This document shows, piece by piece, positions 44,132 to 52,745 of a stretch of 64,000 bases of DNA. The stretch covers positions 17,365-81,364 of the forward strand of contig NZ_PSZE01000031.1 in assembly GCF_002933465.1 (NCBI RefSeq), written 5' to 3'. Within the stretch, counting starts at the first letter, position 1. Each line of letters starts with the position of its first letter. The stretch is from Nocardia nova (GTDB lineage Bacteria; Actinomycetota; Actinomycetes; Mycobacteriales; Mycobacteriaceae). A program made the translations under genes and the position numbers. The notes below the pieces were generated by a model. The model saw only the letters and a program-made list of their open reading frames with translations. It was not told the DNA's origin and searched no databases.

Positions 44132-45448
44132 GTGAGCACCAGCCTGCCGCACGCCCAGCAACGACGTTCGGTGGCCGCCGCGGCCATGGGCAACGCCACC
44201 GAGTGGTACGACTACGGCGTCTACGCGGCCACGGCCTCCTATCTCACCGACGCGTTCTTCCCCGGCTCGCTGGGCACCCTGGGCACGCTGCTCGGTTTCG
44301 CCGTCTCCTTCGTGCTGCGCCCGATCGGCGGCATGGTGTGGGGCCCGCTCGGCGACCGGGTCGGCCGCAAACTGGTGCTGGCCACCACGATCCTGCTGAT
44401 GGCCGCGGCCACGGGCTGCATCGGCATCCTGCCCACCCATTCGGCGGTGGGTATCGCCGCGCCGATCCTGCTGATCCTGCTGCGCGTCGTGCAGGGCTTC
44501 TCGACCGGCGGCGAATACGGTGGCGCGGCCACCTACATCGCGGAATCGACCGATGAGCGCCGCCGCGGATTCCTCGGCAGCTTCCTCGAATTCGGCACCC
44601 TGTGCGGATTCGTCGGTGGCTCCACGGTGGTACTGATCCTGCAGGTTCTGCTCTCCGACGACGCGATGGAATCGTGGGGCTGGCGCATTCCGTTCCTGCT
44701 GGCGGTGCCGCTGGGCCTGATCGGCTGGTATCTGCGCAGCAAGCTCGACGAATCGCCGGTGTTCACCGAGGTCGCCGAGCATCAGAAGGCCCAGGGCGGG
44801 CTGCGGGTCCTGCTGCGCGACTACCGCCGCGAACTGCTGACCATCGCCGGCCTGGTGGTCGCGCTCAACGTCGTCAACTACACGCTGCTGGCGTATCAGC
44901 CGACCTATCTGCACAACACCTTGGGGATGGGGGATTCCGAGACCACGGCGATGGTGCTGGTCGGCCAGATCGTGATGGCACTGGTGCTGCCGGTGTCGGG
45001 TGCGGTCTCCGACCGGGTGGGGCGGCGGCCGATGTGGCTGGTGTCGCTGGTGGGGCTGGCGATCCTGGCAATCCCCATGTATTGGTTGATGGGGCGGGGC
45101 GCGGCATGGGCGATCGTCGGCTTCGTGGTGCTGGGCCTGCTCTATGTTCCGCAGCTGTCCACGATCTCGGCGACCTTCCCGGCGATCTTCCCGACGCAGG
45201 TGCGATATGCGGGTTTCGCGTTGGGCTACAACATCTCCACCGCCGCGTTCGGTGGCACCGCACCGCTGATCAACGAGTCGGTCATCGACGCCACCGGCTG
45301 GCATCTGTTCCCCGCCTACTACATGGTCGGCGCGTGCCTGGTGGGCCTGGTGGCGTGGTTCTTCCTGCGCGAGACCGCGGGCGTCTCGCTGGCCGGTACC
45401 GAGGTTCCCGACGCGGCCGGCGAGGAACCGGTACCGCAGCCGAGCTAG
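44132..45448 (+). CDS. MFS transporter, metabolite:H+ symporter type
   Basis: 438-residue 12-helix transporter of the MHS family (relatives carry shikimate, citrate, alpha-ketoglutarate, proline/betaine). Motifs: GNATEWYDYGVYA at the start, GDRVGRK in loop 2-3, RVVQGFSTGGEYGGAATYIAE in helices 4-5, and SDRVGRRP in loop 8-9. GTG 44132 has GAGGAGGAG upstream. Substrate cannot be decided. Monocistronic; a receptor kinase gene follows after 121 bases. Confidence 0.9.
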   Translation: MSTSLPHAQQRRSVAAAAMGNATEWYDYGVYAATASYLTDAFFPGSLGTLGTLLGFAVSFVLRPIGGMVWGPLGDRVGRKLVLATTILLMAAATGCIGILPTHSAVGIAAPILLILLRVVQGFSTGGEYGGAATYIAESTDERRRGFLGSFLEFGTLCGFVGGSTVVLILQVLLSDDAMESWGWRIPFLLAVPLGLIGWYLRSKLDESPVFTEVAEHQKAQGGLRVLLRDYRRELLTIAGLVVALNVVNYTLLAYQPTYLHNTLGMGDSETTAMVLVGQIVMALVLPVSGAVSDRVGRRPMWLVSLVGLAILAIPMYWLMGRGAAWAIVGFVVLGLLYVPQLSTISATFPAIFPTQVRYAGFALGYNISTAAFGGTAPLINESVIDATGWHLFPAYYMVGACLVGLVAWFFLRETAGVSLAGTEVPDAAGEEPVPQPS

Positions 45449-45569
45449 AGCTTGCGCGGCCGAGCCGGAGCTTCGGTAGGGCCACCGCTTGCGACGGATG
45501 CCGCGCTCGTGTGTGATCGAGCGAGCCCGCACGCGGCAGGGCGAGGCCGGGAAGGAACGACGAATCCAG

Positions 45570-47336
45570 ATGCTCCCACTGGAGTCCGGGGATCCGGTGA
45601 CCATCGGCCCCTACCGTCTGCTCGGGGTGCTCGGCGCCGGCGGAATGGGCCGGGTCTATTTGGGCCGCAATGCCGGTGGCCGCACCGTCGCGGTGAAGGT
45701 GGTGCGACCGGATCTGTCGGATGACCCCGAATTCCGCACCCGGTTCCGGCGGGAAGTGGCCGCCGCGCGGCGCGTGACGGGCGCGCATGCGGTGCCGGTC
45801 CTGGACGCCGATGTGGAGGCGGAACGGCCGTGGCTGGCCACCGGGTACGTGGCGGGGTTGTCGCTGCGCGAGGCCGTGGACTCGTTCGGGCCACTACCGG
45901 AATCGGCGCTTGTTCCGCTGGCCGCGGGCCTGGCGCGGGCACTGGCCGATGTGCACGCGGCCGGCGTTGTGCACCGCGACCTGAAGCCGTCCAACGTGCT
46001 GCTGACTCTCGACGGTCCGCGGCTGATCGATTTCGGTATCGCCCGCGCCGCCGACGACGGCACGCTCACCACGACCGGCACAGTGATCGGTTCGCCGGGT
46101 TATATGGCGCCGGAACATATTTCGGGCGATGCGCCGGTGGGGCCGGCGGTCGATGTATTCGCCCTCGGCGGGGTGCTGGTGTATGCCGCCAGCGGCAGCG
46201 GGCCGTTCGGTTCGGGTGATTCGATCCCGATGCTGTGGCGGGTGATGCAGGAACCGGCCCGCCTCGACGGCCTGCCGGCGGCATTGCGCCCCATCGCGGG
46301 AGCATGCCTGGACAAACAGCCCGGCAATCGCCCGACGCCCGCCGACGTCGAAAGGCAGTGTGTGGCGTTGGGTGACGCTTGGTCGGGGTGGTTGCCGGGG
46401 CCGATCCTGGAGGCGATCAGCCGTCAAGCGGTGATGCTGCTCGATCTGGATTCCGGTCCGGTGCCGCATGATCCGCCGGTCACGCCGCACAGCGCGCCCG
46501 AACTTCCCTCGACACTGATCGCCTCGGCGGGCCGGACCGGCGCCACAGGGCACCCGAACACGCCCGTGCCGCCGATCGAGGCGTCACCGCCGACCGTACG
46601 GCGATCGGATCCGGGCGATGCGGGCCGGTCCTCGACCATCACCCCGGGACACTCCCTGAACACCGGTATTCCCGGACAGACGGGTCCGTGGCCCGGCACG
46701 CCGACGCAACAGCTTGCGCCCTGGACTCCCCGCGGCCACACCCCAGCCGGCGCACACACCGAAAACACTCCCGCACAAAGGAATTCGTCGCGGCGCAGGC
46801 TGGTGGTGATCGGATGCCTGGCAGTGTTGTTGGTGGCAGCGGCGGTGATCAGTGCCACGCTCGCCTTCCGCAGTGCCTCATCGGACAGGCCGGCGTCGGC
46901 TGCCGGCACCGAGACCCCGGTCGAGACCGCCGGATCCGAGGAAACATCGGCTCCGGAGGCGACGGCAGCCGAGACGACTGCCGCGGGAAGCGAGTTGCCC
47001 GCGCTGCCCGCCGAGTACGTGGGCACCTGGAAGGGCACCGCGACCGACGGGCTGGCCACCTACGACATCGCCGTCACCCTCCGCGCGGGCGCGGTGGGGA
47101 CGGAACTGGGCACTGCGAGCAACACCGGCCGAACCAGTGGCCTCACCTGCCGGCGCGCCGAAACCCTCACCTCGGCAAGCGATTCCGCGATCACGCTGCG
47201 GGCCCGCTTGGTCTCGGGTGCGACCTGCGTGGACGACGGCCAATCCTCCACCCTCACCCTGAACCCGGACCACACCGTCGCCTACTCGATGACCGGCCCG
47301 ATCGGCGCGATCACCGGAACACTGCGACGCCAGTGA
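45570..47336 (+). CDS. Receptor-type serine/threonine protein kinase
   Basis: 588 residues. Kinase domain at about 14-270: Gly loop GAGGMGRVYLG, Lys43 in VAVKVV, HRDLKPSN with Asp137, DFG at 154-156, and activation-loop Thr/Ser in TLTTTGTVIGSPGYMAPEH. A Pro/Thr-rich linker (280-405) leads to one membrane helix (about 410-435), then a Thr/Glu-rich stalk and an extracellular domain of about 100 residues (YVGTWKGTATDGLATYDIAV) with two Cys. That outer domain is not PASTA. ATG 45570 is chosen since homology begins there. Ligand and targets unknown. Confidence 0.9.
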   Translation: MLPLESGDPVTIGPYRLLGVLGAGGMGRVYLGRNAGGRTVAVKVVRPDLSDDPEFRTRFRREVAAARRVTGAHAVPVLDADVEAERPWLATGYVAGLSLREAVDSFGPLPESALVPLAAGLARALADVHAAGVVHRDLKPSNVLLTLDGPRLIDFGIARAADDGTLTTTGTVIGSPGYMAPEHISGDAPVGPAVDVFALGGVLVYAASGSGPFGSGDSIPMLWRVMQEPARLDGLPAALRPIAGACLDKQPGNRPTPADVERQCVALGDAWSGWLPGPILEAISRQAVMLLDLDSGPVPHDPPVTPHSAPELPSTLIASAGRTGATGHPNTPVPPIEASPPTVRRSDPGDAGRSSTITPGHSLNTGIPGQTGPWPGTPTQQLAPWTPRGHTPAGAHTENTPAQRNSSRRRLVVIGCLAVLLVAAAVISATLAFRSASSDRPASAAGTETPVETAGSEETSAPEATAAETTAAGSELPALPAEYVGTWKGTATDGLATYDIAVTLRAGAVGTELGTASNTGRTSGLTCRRAETLTSASDSAITLRARLVSGATCVDDGQSSTLTLNPDHTVAYSMTGPIGAITGTLRRQ

Positions 47337-47373
47337 CACTGCCTGCAGCACAATGGGTGTCGCCTCGGCCGTC

Positions 47374-47455
47374 TCATGGCGGCAGGCGCACCACCGCGAT
47401 CGCCGGTTCGCTGAGGCTGCCCAGGTACAGAGTCCCGTCGGTTCGGCAGCCACGC
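47374..47455 (-). pseudogene. C-terminal remnant of an SMP-30/strictosidine-synthase-like protein
   Basis: Minus strand reads DGTLYLGSLSEPAIAVVRLP followed by a Pro and a stop. This resembles the last blade of beta-propeller lactonases/strictosidine-synthase-like proteins. Upstream the frame dissolves after a few residues, so only a scrap remains. The rest of 47337-47625 holds no recognisable gene. Confidence 0.4.
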
Positions 47456-47625
47456 TGCCCGGTATCGCCGGCACCGTCGAACTCGAGCGCGCGGCATTGA
47501 TGAACCGCTTCATCGGCGTGCATCCCAGCCGCAGCTGTCTCGGGGCCGCGGAGGCGGATGGTTCGCCGACCGCCTCGGAGATTCTGCGGACGAGATGCCG
47601 ATCGATCCGTTGGCGAGGATGTTCG

Positions 47626-49383
47626 TCAGGGAGCTGGGTGCGAATCGGTGACTGCCGGGCCGGCGGTGCTGGTGACGTGGACGGGGAGGTTGTCGGCCCA
47701 CGGCTGGCTTTCCACCATGTCCGCAACTCGCACTGTGCCCCTTTCGAATTCGCCGGTGGCGGCGTCGACGAGGCGGTAGGCCTGCACCTGGGTGTGGATG
47801 GGCTGGGCGTCGAGCAGCACGACTCGGACTTCGCCGGGTTCGAAGTGGCAGCGCTGCTGCAGGGCGGCGATGAGTTGTTCGTTGTGCATGTGCCCGTCGC
47901 CGAAGTTCCAGCCGATCGCGGTGCTGCAGATGCGTTCACCGTCGGTGATGGTGTATTCGTCCTCGCGGCCGGCGGGCATGGCGCGATGCACGAGGGTGAA
48001 CAGGGCGCGGCCGTGGGTGTTCATGGCGCGGAAGGCGTAGCCGAGATACAACGGGATCTGGGCCCGGTCCTTGCCGTAGTAGCGCTCCATCTGCGCCTGC
48101 GGCATGCTCGCGATCGCGACGATGTTGCGGTCGATCTTCTGCGCCGCGGAGGGTTTGATGCACCACACCGTGGTGTCCCAGTTGCCGGCGTAGTAGCGCA
48201 TACCGGGCAGGAACGAGATCCGTGAGGGCAGCAGGTTGCCGGTGATCACGATCGCGACGAGGACCGCGAACAACAGCACCGGCAGCCAGGGATGCGTCGC
48301 GTCGGCGACGCCGACATCGGCGTGGGCGACGAACAGCACCCCGAGCCCGAACATCATGAACACGTTCCACTCGAGCGGTACGCCCATCGGGATGGCGGTG
48401 AGGATCGCCAGGTGGAAGCACACCAGGATCACCGCCGCCACGGTGGTGGGCCAGCCGCCGTGGGAGAAGAACAGCACGATCGGCGCGCACATCTCCACCG
48501 CGGTGCCACTGTGGGCGACGAACCGCGACAACCGGCCCGGCCGCAAATCGTCGGGGAAGTCGGCGAAGAAGCGGCGCTTCAACCATCGCGGACGCACAAT
48601 CGGGCTGTTGGACATCATGGTCGAGACCACGAACGGGAAGTGCCGGTTCAGCTTCGAGGTCGCCGCACCCATCCAGATGACGACGAAGACGAGTTTCGCG
48701 GCGAGGATCGCATCGGCGCCGCCGAACAGGAACGCCACCGCGAGCGAACCGTACACCTCGCCGCGCGCGGCCAGGAAGATCACCTTGTCGCGCAGTCCCA
48801 GCACCGCCAGCACGGCGACGACGAGGCCGACCTGCCAGGCCGGCAACAGTCCGACTGTGGTGTCGAGGGCGTGGATCGGGCCGGTACCGTCGGACAGCAG
48901 CGCCCACAGCAGCACCACCAGCAGCAGTGCGTAGAGCGCGGCGTCGACCGGGGTGCGGGCGGTGCCGCGGGTCAGCGGGACGACGCGCGGCCACGGTGGG
49001 AGCCGGATCGTTGTGGGCCGCAGCCAGTACAGAATCGAGCCCATCGGCGGGAAGTAGCGGTTGTTGAGCGGCCCGAACCCGCAACCGAGCCCGATCACCT
49101 CGAACAGCATCGTGTAGAGCACGGCCTTTTCGAACACGATCGGTTCCGACCACCAGCGGCCCACATCGGTGAATCCGTCGATGCCGCTGGTGCTCAGCGC
49201 GAACAGCCAGCCACCGAGGATGTAGACGCAGATCTTGACGACGTAGAACAGATGCAGCACCACCGGTGTGCCGAAGCCGACCTCGGCCCAGTGCCGCGCC
49301 ATGAGCCGGATGCGCTCACTGCGGCCGCTGTTCTGCCACTGCTGTTGATCGACGACCGGCAGTTCCGGCTGGACGAACCCCAT
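47626..49383 (-). CDS. DUF3556 transmembrane protein
   Basis: 585-residue membrane protein of a family found in mycobacteria and nocardiae. N-terminal and central parts hold about ten hydrophobic segments (for example HLFYVVKICVYILGGWLFAL). Conserved polar stretches are GAATSKLNRHFPFVV and RYYAGNWDTTVW, and the soluble C-terminus reads ICSTAIGWNFGDGHMHNEQL. Function unknown; the helix plan recalls HTTM-type membrane proteins. ATG 49383 with GGAGAG upstream. Confidence 0.85.
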   Translation of the reverse strand: MGFVQPELPVVDQQQWQNSGRSERIRLMARHWAEVGFGTPVVLHLFYVVKICVYILGGWLFALSTSGIDGFTDVGRWWSEPIVFEKAVLYTMLFEVIGLGCGFGPLNNRYFPPMGSILYWLRPTTIRLPPWPRVVPLTRGTARTPVDAALYALLLVVLLWALLSDGTGPIHALDTTVGLLPAWQVGLVVAVLAVLGLRDKVIFLAARGEVYGSLAVAFLFGGADAILAAKLVFVVIWMGAATSKLNRHFPFVVSTMMSNSPIVRPRWLKRRFFADFPDDLRPGRLSRFVAHSGTAVEMCAPIVLFFSHGGWPTTVAAVILVCFHLAILTAIPMGVPLEWNVFMMFGLGVLFVAHADVGVADATHPWLPVLLFAVLVAIVITGNLLPSRISFLPGMRYYAGNWDTTVWCIKPSAAQKIDRNIVAIASMPQAQMERYYGKDRAQIPLYLGYAFRAMNTHGRALFTLVHRAMPAGREDEYTITDGERICSTAIGWNFGDGHMHNEQLIAALQQRCHFEPGEVRVVLLDAQPIHTQVQAYRLVDAATGEFERGTVRVADMVESQPWADNLPVHVTSTAGPAVTDSHPAP

Positions 49384-49413
49384 CACTCTCTCCGTTCCCG
49401 CGTCCGCGGCCGG

Positions 49414-50349
49414 TCACGGCACCATGACCGCGGTGTTGCCCTTCTCGCTCGACGTGGCGAGGATGTCGCGGCCGATCGGATCGTCCACCGCGGCAAGGCT
49501 TTCCGACGCCATGATCGCCAGGAACCGGCTGTCGTCGGCGTGCAGGCGCCCGACGACCAGTCCGGTGCGCGGCTCGAATGCGTGGCGCACGGTGTAGGTT
49601 TCGATCCGGGCCGGCCCGTCGGCGCGCGCCCGGCTGGGCACCTGCGGGGCCGACGCCACGGCGCGCCGCAGGTGTGCGCTGCGGTCGGGCTCCCAGGGCG
49701 CCGACGTGGTCGAATACACCCCGACCGAGTATTTGCTCATGATGCCGCCGTTGGCGCCCACCAGGCCGAAAGCGCCCGGCTGGTCACGCATCCGGGCCAC
49801 GGTCTCGGCGATCGCGTGCATCGAGTAGTTGTTTCCGGGGCCGCCGAAGAACGGCAGCCCGCCGGTCACGGTGAGCCCGCGTGGGTCGTCGGTGGCCAGT
49901 CCGGTGCCGTCGCAGAAGTTGAACACCGCGACGGGGAAGCAGCTGTAGAGATCGAGGGTGGTGAGGTCGTCGAGCCCGATTCCGGCCACCCGCAACGCTT
50001 CTCGCGCCGCCGCCCACGCGGTGGCCGCGGCGCCGAGGTTGACCAGATCGCGAGCCACCATCAGGCGCGGAAACGGGTCGCAGATCATCCGGTTCGCGTC
50101 GGTGACGGTCGCCAGTTCCTCGGCGCTGCGCTCGACCTGCGCGGCGGGCGAGGGGGTTCTTCGCGGCCACGCACGTGAACGGCGCCAGCAGTTTTCCCAT
50201 TTCCAGCCGATACTGCTGTGGTTTCGCGCCCACGCGCGGGCAGCCGCGGCGGCGATCGCGACCGACGACAGCTGCCGATACTCGGAACTGTCGATGCGGT
50301 CGATCGCCTGTCCGACGCCCACGACGACCGGTGTCCGCGAATCCACCAT
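49414..50349 (-). pseudogene. Acetyl-CoA acetyltransferase/thiolase-like gene with internal deletions and a frameshift
   Basis: The N-terminus is normal (VDSRTPVVVGVGQ from ATG 50349) but after about 35 residues some 150-200 residues, including the Cys nucleophile region, are missing. The next homologous piece (LEMGKLLAPFTCVAAKNP) is in another frame, and the open frame resumes with QVERSAEELATVTDANRMIC and DPFPRLMVARDLVNLGAAA. A further stretch is missing before the intact C-terminal part (LDLYSCFPVAVFNFCDGTG, FGLVGANGGIMSKY with the active-site GGxxS-like loop). It cannot make a working thiolase. It lies 30 bases upstream of the DUF3556 gene and may once have been in its operon. Confidence 0.8.
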
Positions 50350-50443
50350 CAGCGAACCCCACCACTGCGCGCGGCCGTGCCGGCTCCCCGTCTCATGGCA
50401 GTGACAGTAACACGGGAAATAGAACCTGTTACAGACGTTTGTC

Positions 50444-51313
50444 TCAGGTGGTGGCTCGCTGTGAGGCCGCGGCATGCTCGCCGAGATCGGCGAGGGTGAG
50501 CCGGTGCCGCGGCGCGTGGTCGACGACAGTGTGGCGGGTGGTCACCAGATCGGGTCCGACGTGCAGCAGCCGACCTACCGGCAGATCACGCCAGCCGGGA
50601 TCGCTGTCCATGCGTTCGGTGGCGATCACCACGGCCGGATGGTCGGCGAGCGCGGGGGAGTGGGCGCGGATAGGGCCGGTGCCGGCGTGGTGGAGATGTT
50701 CGCCGCCGCCGGGTCCGCCCGCGGCTCGTTCGAGGACGAACAGGTCGTGGGTGCCGGGATAGCGCAGCGCCCACAGATCCTGTGCGGTGGTGAGCACGAA
50801 GTTCAGCGCGAACACCGGCAGGTTGTCCGCGATCCACCCGACCGCCGCGCCGATCCCGGCGACGACATCGCCGTCGTGTTCGTCGATGCATCGGGTGACG
50901 AGCGCGAAGACCCGCTCGGAATCGGTTTGCCCGGCGACCAGATCGCGGTAGTCACCCAGCGCGCGTTCCAGTTCCGGCAGGCCCCCGACGACACCGTTGT
51001 GGGCGAACAGCCGCCCGTGTTGCTCGAACGGGTGGGTGTTGGCCGCGACCGTCGCCCCGGTGGAGGCGTAGCGCACGTGGGCGAGGAAGGTCGCCGATTC
51101 GCACTCCATGGCCTCGCGCACGAACTGCTTGTCCTCGTAGGCGGCGATGGGCTGCTTGCGCACCAGCGGCCGGCCGTCGGGTTCGAAGGTGCCCAGCCCG
51201 GTGCCGTCGGGTTCGCGGCGACTCTGTCGCGCCAGGCTGTCGGAGGCCTCCAGCAACCAGAACGTCGCGTGCACCCGCTGCGGTGCCGCGCTGAGCCCGA
51301 ACAATCGGCACAT
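50444..51313 (-). CDS. Class II glutamine amidotransferase domain protein (YafJ type)
   Basis: 289-residue Ntn-type glutaminase. Starting at ATG 51313 the protein opens MCRLFG, so after Met removal Cys2 is the nucleophile. Further signatures are FLAHVRYASTG, NTHPFEQHGRLFAHNGVVGGL and DSERVFALVTRCI. No synthetase domain follows, so an acceptor partner is unknown; the family includes EgtC-like amidohydrolases, but no ergothioneine genes are nearby. Divergent from the small membrane gene at 51552. Confidence 0.88.
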   Translation of the reverse strand: MCRLFGLSAAPQRVHATFWLLEASDSLARQSRREPDGTGLGTFEPDGRPLVRKQPIAAYEDKQFVREAMECESATFLAHVRYASTGATVAANTHPFEQHGRLFAHNGVVGGLPELERALGDYRDLVAGQTDSERVFALVTRCIDEHDGDVVAGIGAAVGWIADNLPVFALNFVLTTAQDLWALRYPGTHDLFVLERAAGGPGGGEHLHHAGTGPIRAHSPALADHPAVVIATERMDSDPGWRDLPVGRLLHVGPDLVTTRHTVVDHAPRHRLTLADLGEHAAASQRATT

Positions 51314-51551
51314 CGATTCACCTTCCGCCGCACCGGCACGGACCGGCCATCCGACTCGGACGAAAATGCTTGTCGCGCTTCGATATTCAGTGCACGGCCA
51401 CCGGAGAACCGCACCGATCACGCGGCCCGGGGCCGCCGAACCGACCCTACCCGGCCGTGGCGAAACGCGAGGCCCTTCGACCCTGGATCGACGGTTGCCC
51501 GCCGTGCACTATGAGGTGATCGCAACGCGGCGGAGCTGGAAAGGGGTGCTC

Positions 51552-51794
51552 GTGGCGAGGAAACGGTGGAACGAGCTGGACGAGCGGACGCGGCGGCTGA
51601 TCGTGGCCGCGACCGTGGTCGAAGCGCTCTTGAAAGTCGCGGCGCTCATCGATATCGCGCGCCGGCCGGCCGGCGAGATCCGAGGGTCGAAACTGCGGTG
51701 GGCGACCGCGGTCACGCTGCTCAACTCGGCCGGCGCGGTGCCGATCGCCTACTTCCTCGCCGGACGCCGGCAACCGGGCCGCGCACACTCCTGA
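51552..51794 (+). CDS. Small two-helix membrane protein
   Basis: 80 residues. The amphipathic start ARKRWNELDERTRRLI is followed by a hydrophobic helix (VAATVVEALLKVAALIDIA), a basic loop and a second helix (ATAVTLLNSAGAVPIAYFL). This pattern is seen in small actinobacterial membrane proteins of unknown role. GTG 51552 has GGAAAGGGG five bases upstream. Confidence 0.75.
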   Translation: MARKRWNELDERTRRLIVAATVVEALLKVAALIDIARRPAGEIRGSKLRWATAVTLLNSAGAVPIAYFLAGRRQPGRAHS

Positions 51795-51800
51795 GGCCGG

Positions 51801-52052
51801 TCACCGTTCGCCGCGATAGTCCTGGCATCGGCAGCGCTCGGCCGGCCGCCCGGCGCCGCTGTCGCGCGAGACGAGGACGCCTGCGTCGACGGCGCTGCGG
51901 CAGCGGCCCGATACCGGGTCGTGCACAATGTTGGAGTGCCCGCAGTGCGAGCACAGTCGGCGCGTCACCTTCCGCGGCACCAGGATCAGCAGCACCAGTG
52001 CCGAGAACGCGACGGTGACACCGACGAACCTGAGCAGATGTGGCCAATCCAT
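51801..52052 (-). CDS. Small membrane protein with Cys-rich tail
   Basis: 83 residues. One membrane helix (residues 7-27) is followed by a cytosolic tail with CSHCGHSNIVHD and RCRSA...RCRC, a probable zinc ribbon. No known family. It ends six bases from the stop of the convergent small membrane gene. ATG 52052 preferred, with GAGG eight bases upstream. Confidence 0.65.
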   Translation of the reverse strand: MDWPHLLRFVGVTVAFSALVLLILVPRKVTRRLCSHCGHSNIVHDPVSGRCRSAVDAGVLVSRDSGAGRPAERCRCQDYRGER

Positions 52053-52098
52053 CTCCACGACCTCATTTTCCGGCCGAGCCCGCCGCGGCCGACCGCGA

Positions 52099-52545
52099 TC
52101 AACGCCGTCGCAGGTGCATGCCGTAGGGGACTGCCTCGAGCAACGTCACCTTCACCGACGCCCCACTGGGAATCCGGTACGAGCACACCTGCCCAGGCCG
52201 GGCGCCGGTGAGTGCGCTGCCCAGCGGCGACTCGGGCGAATAGACCTCCAGCTCCTCGGTGTCGGCGCCGTCGCGCCGGCCCAGCAGGAATGTTTCGGTC
52301 TGCTCGTCGTCGAACCGGACGGTCAGCACCATCCCGGGTTCGGCGATGCCGTCGTCGGCGGGCGCCTGCCCGACCACGGCACGATCCAGCAACTCCTCCA
52401 ACTCCAGCCGGCGCAACCGCCGCCCGGCCGCGGACTGTCCGTCCTCGTCGCCGGGACCGTGCTGCGCCGCCCGCAACTCCAGCAATTCCCGCCGTAGCCG
52501 CTCGTACGCGTCCTGCGTCAACCAGACGCCTTCCGTTCCGGTCAT
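52099..52545 (-). CDS. GreA/GreB-family elongation factor-like protein
   Basis: 148-residue protein of the transcript-cleavage factor family. The N-terminal coiled-coil (LTQDAYERLRRELLELRAAQ) is shorter than in GreA, and the C-terminal FKBP-like domain reads GMVLTVRFDDEQTETFLLG and YSPESPLGSALTGARPGQVC. The acidic Asp/Glu pair at the coiled-coil tip of GreA is not obvious, so it may bind the RNA polymerase secondary channel without promoting cleavage (Rnk/Gfh-like role; inference). ATG 52545 fits the family start. Confidence 0.85.
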   Translation of the reverse strand: MTGTEGVWLTQDAYERLRRELLELRAAQHGPGDEDGQSAAGRRLRRLELEELLDRAVVGQAPADDGIAEPGMVLTVRFDDEQTETFLLGRRDGADTEELEVYSPESPLGSALTGARPGQVCSYRIPSGASVKVTLLEAVPYGMHLRRR

Positions 52546-52745
52546 CTCATTCTCTTCGTCCACTGCCGACAACACCCCGGCCCCCGGAAGGCACCGCATC
52601 CGCCGCACCGAGGGTCCACCTCCAGGGTGACCCATCGGCACACCCGCTACATTGTCGAGAGGAAACAATCTTGGCGGCACGCATTATCAGCGGGGAACAT
52701 TGTGGCGCTCACCCGATGTTCAGGAAGGAGCGGTGATCCGCACCG

